Shown: positions 24,894-33,230 of the stretch, one piece after another
Numbering within the stretch: position 1 is the stretch's first letter
How the letters are laid out: each line of letters begins with the position of its first letter
Source of the DNA: Halocynthiibacter styelae
Lineage (GTDB): Bacteria > Pseudomonadota > Alphaproteobacteria > Rhodobacterales > Rhodobacteraceae
Length of the DNA stretch: 43,207 bases
Reading direction: 5' to 3'
Assembly (NCBI RefSeq): GCF_016123485.1
Contig: NZ_JADCKQ010000020.1
Location: 1-43,207 of the forward strand
Made by a program: the position numbers and the translations under genes
The notes under the pieces: generated by a model
What the model was told of the DNA's origin: nothing
The model's database searches: none
What the model saw: the letters and a program-made list of their open reading frames with translations, nothing else

Positions 24894-24930
24894 TTCTGCC
24901 GTCCCTACTCATTGTCGGCAGAATTCTTTT
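24894..24930 (+). terminator. Intrinsic terminator of the SCO operon
   Basis: Stem TTCTGCCG (24894-24901) / CGGCAGAA (24916-24923) with a 14-base loop and a T-rich tail TTCTTTT. It begins 23 bp after the L,D-transpeptidase stop. Confidence 0.85.
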
Positions 24931-24987
24931 GCGAACGATATTGTTTTTTCGGATTTGTATGTCGCGGGGGCAAAGAGATAGTACAGA

Positions 24988-25115
24988 TAGCGTTTAAGTG
25001 CGGCAGGTCAGGCACTGGTAATCTTAGTATTTACGTTCCATATATTTTTTAAAGGACTTCTTTGATTTTTTATAAGTTGGGCAGGATTTTATGCGCATAT
25101 TGCACACGGCTGATT
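24988..25115 (+). repeat. sbcD promoter/start region, intact partner of the 14311 repeat
   Basis: 128 bp matching 14311-14437 in direct orientation. It covers the sbcD leader and the first eight codons. The conserved leader blocks (AAGTGCGG, CACTGGTAATCT, TTACGTTCCATA) in both copies suggest they contain functional promoter elements. Confidence 0.7.
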
Positions 25116-26323
25116 GGCACATCGGGCAGACCTTAAATGGCTGGGCCCGGGATGGGGAACATCAGGCGTGGCTTGATAAACTGGCCCATGTTCTCGTGCA
25201 GGAACAGATCGATGTTCTTCTGGTTGCCGGGGATGTGTATGACGGGGTCAATCCTTCAGGGGCGTCCCAGCACATTCTTTACACGGCCCTTCGTAAATTC
25301 AAGGACGCGCGCCCGGGTTTGCTCACCTTTATCACATCTGGAAACCACGATCCCGCCGGCCGGTTGGAAGCGCCCGCTGCAATCCTTGAGGGGCTGGACG
25401 TTCATGTGGTTGCAAGTGTTCGCCGGATTGAGGACGAGATTGATATTGCATCCCATATGTTTCCAATTCCGGATGAAAACGGAAGTCATCAGGCATGGGT
25501 CTGCGCGATCCCTTTCCTGAGGTCGGCAGATCTTCCGGATCTGAACTTCAATCAAAGTGAAGGTCGAGGATCTCCGATTGTGGATGCGGCGCGCCGGTTC
25601 CATCTGGATATTGCGCGAAAAGCGCGGGAACATGCAGGCGATCTCCCGATACTGGCGATGGGGCATTTACATTGTCATGGCGCGACTGAAAGCGCCCTTG
25701 GTGAAGTTAGCGCCGAGCGCCGCATTCTGATTGGTGGTGAACACGCGCTGCCGGAAGACGTCTTTCCGGAAGAGTTCAACTATGTTGCGCTGGGGCATTT
25801 GCACAGGCCTCAGACATTGGGCGGCGGCAGGATCCGGTATTCAGGCTCCTGTTTCCCGCTGTCCGCTGCTGAAGTTTCTTATGATCACGGCGTCACGCTT
25901 ATTGATCTTGAGGGCGGGGAATATCAGCTCAGACATCATTCAATAGATCGGCCAGTTCCGATGGTCCGCCTGCCCGCAGAGGGCGCAATGGATATTGCAC
26001 GGCTTGAAGAGGCACTGGATGCCCTTGATCTTGATCCTGAGCTGCCCGGTGATCTTCAGACATTTGTCTATGTCAATCTCACTGCGGAAGGCCCGGCTTC
26101 TGTTCTTCTGGCTGAAGCAGAAAAACTACTTGCTAAATATCCGCTTCGTACAGCCGGGGTGCGCGTCCGGCGTCAGGTGACTGAGCGACATGAAGAACCT
26201 CCTCAATCACTATCAGAAACAACGCCTGAAGATCTGTTTAACGATGCTTTCGTGAAAGCCAATGGCGTGACACCGGGGGCGCGGCATACGGCTGCCTTCC
26301 GTGAAGCGATGATTGGAGAGTGA
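25091..26323 (+). CDS. sbcD: Exonuclease SbcCD, nuclease subunit SbcD
   Basis: 410 residues. Phosphoesterase motifs of the Mre11/SbcD family are in order: DWHIG (residues 7-11), GDVYD, GNHD, MGHLHCHG and GHLHRPQ, giving the two-manganese active site. The complex with SbcC cuts hairpins and blocked DNA ends and trims palindromes. The C-terminal capping domain is present. The stop is one base before the sbcC ATG, so the two subunits are coupled. The leader and start codon region is duplicated in decayed form at 14311. Confidence 0.95.
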   Translation: MRILHTADWHIGQTLNGWARDGEHQAWLDKLAHVLVQEQIDVLLVAGDVYDGVNPSGASQHILYTALRKFKDARPGLLTFITSGNHDPAGRLEAPAAILEGLDVHVVASVRRIEDEIDIASHMFPIPDENGSHQAWVCAIPFLRSADLPDLNFNQSEGRGSPIVDAARRFHLDIARKAREHAGDLPILAMGHLHCHGATESALGEVSAERRILIGGEHALPEDVFPEEFNYVALGHLHRPQTLGGGRIRYSGSCFPLSAAEVSYDHGVTLIDLEGGEYQLRHHSIDRPVPMVRLPAEGAMDIARLEEALDALDLDPELPGDLQTFVYVNLTAEGPASVLLAEAEKLLAKYPLRTAGVRVRRQVTERHEEPPQSLSETTPEDLFNDAFVKANGVTPGARHTAAFREAMIGE

Positions 26324-26324
26324 A

Positions 26325-29300
26325 ATGCAGATTTTAGCTATTCGCGGATCAAATCTCGCCAGCCTGTCTGATAATTTTGAGATCGACCTCACCTCTGAAC
26401 CTTTGCGATCGGCTGGGCTGTTTGCCATCACGGGGGAAACCGGCGCCGGCAAGTCGACCATCCTTGATGCCATGTGCCTGGCTTTATATGGTGATTGTCC
26501 CCGATTGAGTGGGGCGGGGGTGAATGATGATGTGCCTGATGTGGCAGGGGATGCCATCAAATCACGTGACCCGCGTGCAATCCTGCGCCGCGGCACCGCA
26601 TCCGCACATGCCGAGGTGGAATTTAAAGCACCAGACGGGCTGATCTACAAGTCAACCTGGGCGATCCGCCGGGCCCGGGGTCGAGCGGAAGGAAGACTGC
26701 AAAGTGTCGACCGATCCCTGATCCGTATGGATACCGGTGTTGTGCTGGAAAGCCAGATCAACGCCGTTCGCGACCGGGTTACAGAAATTTCGGGTCTGAC
26801 ATATGATGAGTTCCGCCGGACAGGCCTTCTTGCACAGGGGGATTTTGATGCCTTTCTGCGCGCCAATACGACAGATCGTGCGGCTCTTCTGGAAAAGGTC
26901 ACCGGCACTGAAATCTACCGTGAGATTTCCAAGCGAATTTATGCGCGCCATGAAGAGGCAAAAGCCGAAGTTGAGCGCCTCAATCAGATCCGCGAGGCAA
27001 CGCCGTCCCTGACGGATGATGAACGGGAGGTCCTGGCTGAAGAACAGGATGAACTGGGCCGGGAAATCAAAGCACTTCTGCAGGAAATCTCCTCCCTGTC
27101 GCAGGACATCAAAAAGATTGAAGCCCTGAAGGCTGCGCAGGTACAGCTGGCGGCCGCAAAGGATGCGGATGCAAAGGCAAAGATGGCACAGGCCGGCTGT
27201 CATGGCGAAAGAGCGACGCTGCAAAACATTGAGGCGGCGCTCAATCTCCGGTCTGAAAATGACCGGCTGAACGCTGCATCAAGAGAATTGGTGAGGATCA
27301 AAAAAGATACGGATGAACTTCAGGCCCGGGAGGTGAAACTTACATCTGATCTGAATGACAGAACACAGGCTCATCAACTGGCAGAGCGGGCCGCACAAGA
27401 CGCTGAGGATGCCTTCAAGCTGCTTGGTCCTCAGTGGAGTGAAGCAACCCGTCTGGATGGTCTGGTGCAGAGCACAGCAGTTGAGGTGAACACGGCTGAG
27501 GATGCTCTCAAGGCATCCGGATCGAAGCGGTCAGCAGCGCAGAGCGCTCTGGCTCTGAAAAAGGCCGCTGAGGGAGAGGCCCGGGGCGCCTATGATTTGG
27601 CAGTTGAGCGGCTCGGCCGGGCCGGTGGTGTTGAGGTGTTGGCAGAAAACTGGAGCCAGGTCGGCCCGGCGATCGAAGAGCGGAGCGGGTTGCGTCAGGC
27701 GGTGGCCAGTGGTGAAGCTGAACTCCAGGGCGCGCGCAATGCCATGATCAGTGAGACTGGCAGAAAAGAAGGGCTTGATAAGCTTGATCTGGAAGACCGG
27801 GGTACCATCCAAGAAAAAGAAGAGAAAATCTCAGCATTAGAGAAAAGGCAGGCTGAAATTCTGGAAAGAGATCCTGGGAAAAGGCTTGATAATCTTCATA
27901 CTGGTCAGAAATACATTATGGAAATGTCACGCCTCGTCCGCCACACGAGTGCTCTCTCTGAATCCGATTCAAAAATAACCAATAAAATCAATAAAACAAA
28001 AGAACAAAAAACAAAATCTCTCTCAAATCTTGATGTCGCGCAGCAAGACATCATTAAGGCAGAAGCTGCCGTATCTGCTCTTACTTCTCCTGCGGATCAG
28101 GCTGCCGCTGCAGCCTCTGAGGCAGCAGCAAATCTCAGACGCAGGCTCGAACCAGAATGCCCTTGTCCCGTATGCGGGGCAACGGAGCACCCGGTGGCTG
28201 CGGATGAAGCCCTGGCCAGAATGGCCCGGGATCTGAAAGCGCAGCTGGAGGCCGCGCGCGCGGGGGTGGAAGAGGCCTGCAAGCGCAAGTCCTCCCTTGA
28301 GCGGGAGATCGATGCGGCTGACATCTCGATCAAATCTGATGAAAGCGGCCTTCAGGCCGCGCGCCAACAAATTAAGGATGCACAAATTGAATTCACGGAA
28401 GCCAGATCAAAAGCTGAAAGCACCGGCCTGAAAAACCTGCCTGTCAACGCGATGGACGCCGGGGATGATCTTGATGTGCTGCTACAGCAGATTGAGACCC
28501 GAAAAGGTGAGATCGAGCTCCTTATTCAGGAAAAGGATGATCTTGCGCGCAGCATCACAGCAGATCGTCAGGCAATTGATGTTCTGCGCGGGACTATCGG
28601 CGCGCGGGAAGCTGAGCGGGAAGCCCTGCGGGCGCGCCTGTCTGATGCTGAAAAGAAAATCGGGTTGTCAGAACAAATTATAAGTCAGTCTGAAAAACAA
28701 ATTCTGAATATCGATGCAAAAATCAAAGATACCCTTGAAGGTGTTAAGGTTTCTCTGGATCAATTGGATGAACAGCCCGGCGATGTCATCGAGAAGCTCT
28801 CGCAGGCTGTTGAAGCTTGGCGCGCTGAAATCAGGCGCCGGGATGAAGCGGATCTGAAGCTCCGGAATATCGCGCCTGAGATAAGCGCGGCGCGGTCAGA
28901 TCTGTCGGCCGCAGATGAGGATGTGAAGAAAAGCGAAACTGCGCTGCAGGAACGGCGGAATTCCCATCAGGATGTTCTTGATAAGAGATCTCAGCTTCTT
29001 GGGGGTGAGAACACAGAGACGCATCGCACACGGCACAATAATGAGCGCCTGAAAAGCAAAGAGGCGCAGGAGCTGGCCCAGAAGGCATTGTCTGATTGCA
29101 CATCATCCCTCAGCGCGCTGAAGGCCCGGATTGCAGATCTGAATGCGGCCAATGGCGCGGCTATCAGCGAAGAGGAAAGCGCCCGAAGCGATCTTCAGGA
29201 GAAACTCGAAGCAGCCGGGCTGTCTCACATCATGCTGACAGAGCTCCTGGCGCAGGGCCGGGATGAAGCTGCGCGCATTAAAACGAGGTTGAAGTTAATC

Positions 29301-30056
29301 GATGACGCCGCTGTGGCAAGTCAATCAGCAGTCCGGCAACGTGAGATCGACCTTCAAAAAGTCATGGCAGACGGTATTCCGGATAAGGAAGAGCAGGATC
29401 TCAGAGACAATCTTGCAGAATTTGAAGGCCATCGGGATGAAAAGCGTGAAAGAACAGGGGCAATTACCGGCCAACTGAACGCTGATGATGTCATTCGCGA
29501 GCGGCTGAAGGGTATTCTAGCACAAATCTCCACAGCATCTGAAGTCCGGGATACATGGCTTGCGGTCAATGAGGCCGTTGGATCCCGGCAGGGCGGCAAG
29601 TTTGCGCAGATCGCGCAAAGCGTAACCTTGTCACTGCTTGTGGAGCGCGCCAACAGACATCTCGTCGATCTCAAGCCCAGGTACAGGCTTTCTCAGGGTG
29701 GTGATGATCTTTCCCTGCATATTGTCGATCGGGACATGGGCGATGAGGTGAGGTCCACAAGGTCTCTGTCCGGTGGAGAGCGTTTCCTTGTGTCTCTTGC
29801 CCTGGCTCTGGCCTTGTCCGGTATGGGCGGGCAGGGCGGACTGGCGGCCACTCTGTTTATCGATGAAGGCTTTGGGTCTCTTGACGCTGAAAGTCTTGAT
29901 GTGGCCATGGATGCCCTTGAAAACCTTCAGGCGCAGGGCCGCACCATCGGGGTTATCAGCCACGTTGAAGCGATGAAGGACCGGATCCCGGTGCAGGTGC
30001 GCGTCAGTCGCCATGGGGCAGGGGCCAGTACGGTTTCCCTCATTACGGCAGCATAA
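26325..30056 (+). CDS. sbcC: Exonuclease SbcCD, SMC-like ATPase subunit SbcC
   Basis: 1243 residues from the ATG at 26325 (GGAGAG ribosome site; a TTG 12 bases earlier is less likely). Walker A GETGAGKST at about 38-46, long coiled coils, zinc-hook CPVC at about 610, coiled coil return, signature LSGGE at about 1148 and Walker B LFIDEG at about 1178. All functional parts are present, so this copy looks intact. It clamps DNA and gates SbcD activity. Its last 544 bp recur downstream, partially at 31110-31180 and more fully at 32264-32746. Confidence 0.95.
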   Translation: MQILAIRGSNLASLSDNFEIDLTSEPLRSAGLFAITGETGAGKSTILDAMCLALYGDCPRLSGAGVNDDVPDVAGDAIKSRDPRAILRRGTASAHAEVEFKAPDGLIYKSTWAIRRARGRAEGRLQSVDRSLIRMDTGVVLESQINAVRDRVTEISGLTYDEFRRTGLLAQGDFDAFLRANTTDRAALLEKVTGTEIYREISKRIYARHEEAKAEVERLNQIREATPSLTDDEREVLAEEQDELGREIKALLQEISSLSQDIKKIEALKAAQVQLAAAKDADAKAKMAQAGCHGERATLQNIEAALNLRSENDRLNAASRELVRIKKDTDELQAREVKLTSDLNDRTQAHQLAERAAQDAEDAFKLLGPQWSEATRLDGLVQSTAVEVNTAEDALKASGSKRSAAQSALALKKAAEGEARGAYDLAVERLGRAGGVEVLAENWSQVGPAIEERSGLRQAVASGEAELQGARNAMISETGRKEGLDKLDLEDRGTIQEKEEKISALEKRQAEILERDPGKRLDNLHTGQKYIMEMSRLVRHTSALSESDSKITNKINKTKEQKTKSLSNLDVAQQDIIKAEAAVSALTSPADQAAAAASEAAANLRRRLEPECPCPVCGATEHPVAADEALARMARDLKAQLEAARAGVEEACKRKSSLEREIDAADISIKSDESGLQAARQQIKDAQIEFTEARSKAESTGLKNLPVNAMDAGDDLDVLLQQIETRKGEIELLIQEKDDLARSITADRQAIDVLRGTIGAREAEREALRARLSDAEKKIGLSEQIISQSEKQILNIDAKIKDTLEGVKVSLDQLDEQPGDVIEKLSQAVEAWRAEIRRRDEADLKLRNIAPEISAARSDLSAADEDVKKSETALQERRNSHQDVLDKRSQLLGGENTETHRTRHNNERLKSKEAQELAQKALSDCTSSLSALKARIADLNAANGAAISEEESARSDLQEKLEAAGLSHIMLTELLAQGRDEAARIKTRLKLIDDAAVASQSAVRQREIDLQKVMADGIPDKEEQDLRDNLAEFEGHRDEKRERTGAITGQLNADDVIRERLKGILAQISTASEVRDTWLAVNEAVGSRQGGKFAQIAQSVTLSLLVERANRHLVDLKPRYRLSQGGDDLSLHIVDRDMGDEVRSTRSLSGGERFLVSLALALALSGMGGQGGLAATLFIDEGFGSLDAESLDVAMDALENLQAQGRTIGVISHVEAMKDRIPVQVRVSRHGAGASTVSLITAA
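29513..30056 (+). repeat. sbcC 3'-end repeat, copy 1 (parent copy)
   Basis: The segment of sbcC that recurs downstream. The final 74 bases (from GGATCCC at 29983) are common to all three copies. The 5' limit at 29513 is where similarity to 32264 begins. Confidence 0.85.
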
Positions 30057-30201
30057 AGGTAAGCTGAGAAAGTAACTCCTAATGCTGATTTTTGAGCACT
30101 GACCTCACAACCTGCATTTGGAGTTGAAGTTTCAACGGAGCTAAGACACCCTGTCAGTAGATTTCAGTGGGCCATAGTGAAACTTCCAAAAAAGGTGCGG
30201 A

Positions 30202-30257
30202 TTAGCTTACATCGGTGTGTAAGCTAAGTGTTGACATATGAAGGCGTATAGCTTACA
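30202..30257 (+). promoter_or_regulatory. HigBA operator/promoter
   Basis: Inverted repeat TTAGCTTACA (30202-30211), N6, TGTAAGCTAA (30218-30227), then a consensus -35 TTGACA (30231-30236) and a third half-site TAGCTTACA (30249-30257) over the likely -10. Three half-sites across a promoter fit autorepression by the HigA antitoxin. Confidence 0.75.
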
Positions 30258-30265
30258 CGTAATGA

Positions 30266-30541
30266 ATGATAGAAAGCTTCGCACACAAACAGCTAAAAGC
30301 ACTTTGGGAAACTGGAAAGTCGAGAATTGACGCCAGAATGCACAGTCGAATTTTCCGAAGGCTTGATGCTTTGGATGCGGCAACCAAACCAGAAGATATG
30401 AACCTTCCAGGTTTCGACTTCCACCCTTTGCGAGGCTATACACCAACGCGCTTTACGGTTCATGTAAATGGCCCTTGGTGCATCACATTCGAGTTCCGGG
30501 ATGGCAACGCCCATGTTTTGGATTTCGAGCAATACCATTAG
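30266..30541 (+). CDS. higB: HigB-type toxin (RelE/ParE superfamily)
   Basis: 91 residues matching the HigB-like killer family: IESFAHKQLKALWETG at the start, RIFRRLDALDAATKPEDMNLPG in the middle, FHPLRG and WCITFEFRDGNAHVLDFEQYH at the end. Relatives are ribosome-dependent mRNA endonucleases that halt translation when the antitoxin is lost. Toxin-first gene order is typical for higBA. The antitoxin starts nine bases after the stop. The pair begins about 200 bp after sbcC copy 1. Confidence 0.92.
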   Translation: MIESFAHKQLKALWETGKSRIDARMHSRIFRRLDALDAATKPEDMNLPGFDFHPLRGYTPTRFTVHVNGPWCITFEFRDGNAHVLDFEQYH

Positions 30542-30550
30542 GAGAGACAG

Positions 30551-30850
30551 ATGACCCGCTTTACAGATCGCTGCCCTGCGCATCCTGGTGAAATTCTTCG
30601 CGAAGATGTAATTCCAGCTACCGCAAAGCCGAAGGCTGAAGTGGCACGGATGCTGGGCATTTCGCGACAGCACCTTTACGACATTCTTTCCGAGCGCAAG
30701 CCAGTCAGCGCAGAGGTCGCAGTAAGACTCGGAAAACTGTTTGGTAACGCCCCGTTATTCTGGGTGCGTTTGCAAGGGGCATATGATGCTTGGAACGCAA
30801 CCCGTAACGTCGATGTGTCTAACATTCCAACTCTTCACGCTGCTGAATGA
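30551..30850 (+). CDS. higA: HigA-family antitoxin (HTH-XRE)
   Basis: 99 residues. PAHPGEILREDVI is the HigA opening motif, followed by an XRE helix-turn-helix (KAEVARMLGISRQHLYDILSE, about 31-51). It neutralises HigB and represses the operon through the repeat at 30202-30257. AGGAGAGA precedes the ATG. Spacing and order with higB are canonical. Confidence 0.93.
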   Translation: MTRFTDRCPAHPGEILREDVIPATAKPKAEVARMLGISRQHLYDILSERKPVSAEVAVRLGKLFGNAPLFWVRLQGAYDAWNATRNVDVSNIPTLHAAE

Positions 30851-30875
30851 AAACGTCCAAGAGAGGTCCAGATCA

Positions 30876-31040
30876 ATGACAGATGATCTACGAAACATCC
30901 CTCATGTAGATGGCATCACTGTGTTTGGCATCGAAAGCCATGCTGTTGAGAAGGAGGGGTGCCTGGACTTCGATATTAACAATCCTGAAGGGGGAACATT
31001 TACCTTTGTGTCTCCCGAATACGCTATTCAAGTTGGGTAA
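30876..31040 (+). CDS. Small hypothetical protein
   Basis: 54 residues from an ATG at 30876 with AGAGAGG upstream. The reading frame is open from 30741, but the earlier part overlaps higA. Acidic, with no recognised domain (DGITVFGIESHAVEKEGCLD). It lies 25 bp after higA, so it could be cotranscribed with the toxin-antitoxin pair or be a truncated cargo gene before the sbcC fragment at 31110. Confidence 0.5.
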   Translation: MTDDLRNIPHVDGITVFGIESHAVEKEGCLDFDINNPEGGTFTFVSPEYAIQVG

Positions 31041-31109
31041 ACTTTGATCCGTGAAGCCAAAGCTACATTAGCAGGTCAGCGTTGGAACAACTCCTCTAAA
31101 TCTAAGGTC

Positions 31110-31180
31110 GGATCCCGATTCAGGTGCGCGTCAGTCGCCATGGGGCAGGGGCCAGTACGGTTTCCCTCATTACAACATAA
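31110..31180 (+). repeat. sbcC 3'-end repeat, copy 2 (about 70 bp)
   Basis: Starts at GGATCCC and matches the last 74 bases of sbcC with four differences or so and a short deletion near the stop codon (CATTACAACATAA against CATTACGGCAGCATAA). No other sbcC sequence adjoins it. It lies between the HigBA segment and the IS fragments. Confidence 0.85.
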
Positions 31181-31296
31181 CGAAATTCATAGGAATATAG
31201 GTTGTAGCCGCAAAGCTATAATGTCACCCATTGGCAAAGCAGAAGTGTCACTCTGTCGCTGTTGACGCAACGCGGAGGACTGGCATGGGATGGGTT

Positions 31297-31570
31297 ATGA
31301 TGAGTGAACGCGACTTAAACCGAATTGAGGTAATTTCGCAGATTGTGGATGGTCGCCTGACTGCGGAATGCGCGGCAAACATGCTGGCGCTAACGAAGCG
31401 CCAGATCTTTCGTCTTCTGCGCCGGTTTCGCGAAGATGGGCCTTCAGCTCTAAGCCACAAAGCGCGTGGAAAGCCGCCCAACAACAAAGTTGCGGTTTCC
31501 AAGCGTACTTATGCGATGGATCTGGTGCGTGAGAAGTACCGCGATTTCGGCCCCACTCTGGCTGCAGAGG
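31297..31570 (+). pseudogene. ISNCY-type transposase, N-terminal fragment
   Basis: About 90 codons from MMSERDLNRIEVISQIV through a helix-turn-helix (CAANMLALTKRQIFRLLRRF) to DFGPTLAAE. These match the start of ISNCY-type transposases that normally exceed 400 residues. Similarity ends abruptly at about 31570, where the IS3-type fragment begins. The frame then runs through foreign sequence to 31629. No catalytic DDE region remains. Confidence 0.72.
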
Positions 31571-32263
31571 TGGTCCTAGATTTTCGACCAGTTTGCAGCC
31601 TTGTTAAGATGGATCAGGGTTTCATTTAGGCTGCTAACCTCATCGGTTCTGTTTTGCTGACATAGGCCTCATCGGGGGTCAATATGCCGTGGGTCGAATG
31701 TGGGCGTTCAGCGTTGTAGTAGGTCAGCCATTTGCCGATCCCAGTCCGCATTTCTGAACCTGTCTCAAAGGCATTCAGATAAACGCATTCATACTTCAGT
31801 GATCGCCCAAGCCGCTCAATCATCCGGTTGTCGCGCCACGCGCCTTTGCCATCCATACTGATCTTGATCTTTGCGTCCGTCAGTACGTCGATCCACGCGC
31901 CACTGGTAAATTGGCTGCCCTGATCGGTGTTGAAGATCTCCGGCGTGCCGTGCATGGCCAAAGCCTCTTTCAGGGCCTCGACGCAAAAGTCTGCATCCAT
32001 GCTGTTGGATAGCCTCCATGAAAGCACTTTGCGACTGTGCCAATCCATGATCGCCACGAGATACAGAAAGCCGCGCCGCATAGGGATGTAGGTGATATCC
32101 GCGCACCAGACCTGGTTCGGGCGGTCGATCACCGCATTGCGCAGCAGATATGGCCAGATCTTATGCTGTGGGTGCTTCTTACTGGTGTTTGGCTCCTGAT
32201 AGATCGGCACCAACCGCATGAGGCGCATCAGGCGTCGTACGCGATGGCGGCCACACAGATGGT
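31571..32263 (-). mobile_element. Truncated IS3-family element
   Basis: The left boundary is taken at TGGTCCTAGATTTTCGACCA, where the ISNCY reading frame breaks. The right boundary is at 32263, where sequence switches to sbcC. orfA and the first third of orfB are missing. It is inserted in the ISNCY fragment, so the elements are nested. Confidence 0.7.
31626..32263 (-). pseudogene. IS3-family transposase OrfB, N-terminally truncated
   Basis: About 210 codons of the integrase-like domain. The DDE motif is visible: Asp in VWCADITYIPM, Asp in FNTDQGSQFTS and Glu in NAFETGSEM or an adjacent acidic residue, with the closing YNAERPHSTHG. Full-length OrfB has about 280 residues, so the helix-turn-helix and linker portion is lost at the junction with sbcC DNA. 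The first ATG is at 32228 but the frame is open to the junction. It is unlikely to be functional alone. Confidence 0.82.
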
Positions 32264-32746
32264 TATTCTAGCACAAATCTCCACAGCATCTGAAGTCCGG
32301 GATACATGGCTTGCGGTCAATGAGGCCGTTGGATCCCGGCAGGGCGGCAAGTTTGCGCAGATCGCGCAAAGCGTAACCTTGTCACTGCTTGTGGAGCGCG
32401 CCAACAGGCATATCATCGATCGGGACATGGGCGATGAGGTGAGGTCCACGAGATCTCTGTCCGGTGGAGAGCGTTTCCTTGTGTCTCTTGCCCTGGCTCT
32501 GGCCTTTTCCGGCATGGGCGGGCAGGGCGGACTGGCGGCCACTCTGTTTATTGATGAGGGATTTGGGTCACTTGATGCTGAAAGTCTTGATATGGCCATG
32601 GATGCCCTTGAAAACCTTCAGGCGCAGGGCCGCACCATCGGGGTTATCAGCCACGTTGAAGCGATGAAGGACCGGATCCCGGTGCAGGTGCGCGTCAGTC
32701 GCCATGGGGCAGGGGCCAGTACTGTGGCCCTGATCACTGCAGCATA
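32264..32746 (+). pseudogene. sbcC: sbcC 3'-end repeat, copy 3 (truncated sbcC)
   Basis: Homologous to 29513-30056. The first 150 bp differ by a single base. Then 63 bp (21 codons, LVDLKPRYRL... region) are missing between short repeats of CAT. The middle carries clustered, mostly synonymous differences, a run of over 100 bp is identical again, and the last 30 bp diverge. It keeps the ABC signature LSGGE and Walker B but has no Walker A, hook or start. The frame is open leftward into antisense IS3 sequence, an accidental fusion. Confidence 0.9.
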
Positions 32747-32790
32747 AAGGTAAAATACCGTGTCAAAGAGGCCAGAATGGGGTGTTTATA

Positions 32791-32827
32791 GAATATTCTT
32801 TCTTGTGGAATATTCTTGAGCTATAGT
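32791..32827 (+). promoter_or_regulatory. Promoter/operator of the RES-Xre toxin-antitoxin pair
   Basis: Two identical palindromes GAATATTC at 32791-32798 and 32808-32815, 17 bp apart, followed by a -10-like TATAGT at 32822-32827. Paired sites before a Xre antitoxin gene suggest cooperative autorepression. Confidence 0.65.
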
Positions 32828-32849
32828 TTCTGTGTGAATGGAGGAAATC

Positions 32850-33230
32850 ATGACAAATCATGCGATCAATCAATCAGCTCCCGCCAGAGGGGCTGTTTTA
32901 ACGAAAGCCGCCATGCGGGCGGGCGCACGGCTTGGCTTATCGGGAAAGTTGCTCTCGGATGTTCTGGGCCTTTCTGAGGCGCAGGTCTCGCGCATGCGCA
33001 ACGGCGAAGCTGATCTCGGTGAAAACACCAAAGCCTTTGAACTTGCGGCGCTGTTGGTGCGGGTGTTCCGCTCGCTTGATGGGATTGTCGGAGGGGATGA
33101 AACTGCTGCCAGGGCGTGGATCACATCTGAAAACACGGCTTTGGGCGCGCGCCCGATCGATAGAATGGTTTCAATACAGGGGCTTGCTGATGTCGTCACC
33201 TATCTGGACGCAAGACGCGCTCCGATCTGA
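32850..33230 (+). CDS. Xre/MbcA/ParS-type antitoxin
   Basis: 126 residues from the ATG at 32850, which has GGAGGA five bases before it (an in-frame ATG at 32838 would include that site). It matches the Xre-MbcA-ParS antitoxins: helix-turn-helix at LSDVLGLSEAQVSRMRNG and a C-terminal toxin-binding domain with AARAWITSENTALGARPIDRM. It blocks the RES toxin encoded by the overlapping next gene and is expected to bind the GAATATTC sites. Confidence 0.9.
   Translation: MTNHAINQSAPARGAVLTKAAMRAGARLGLSGKLLSDVLGLSEAQVSRMRNGEADLGENTKAFELAALLVRVFRSLDGIVGGDETAARAWITSENTALGARPIDRMVSIQGLADVVTYLDARRAPI

Noticed and set aside
31044-31265. 73-residue ORF spanning the second sbcC tail copy
   Set aside because: It reads the sbcC fragment out of frame and crosses two junctions, so it is a chance frame.
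32037-32747. 236-residue + strand ORF containing an SbcC-like C-terminus
   Set aside because: Its first third is antisense to IS3 orfB and it has no start signal. It is an accidental fusion of an antisense frame with the truncated sbcC copy.
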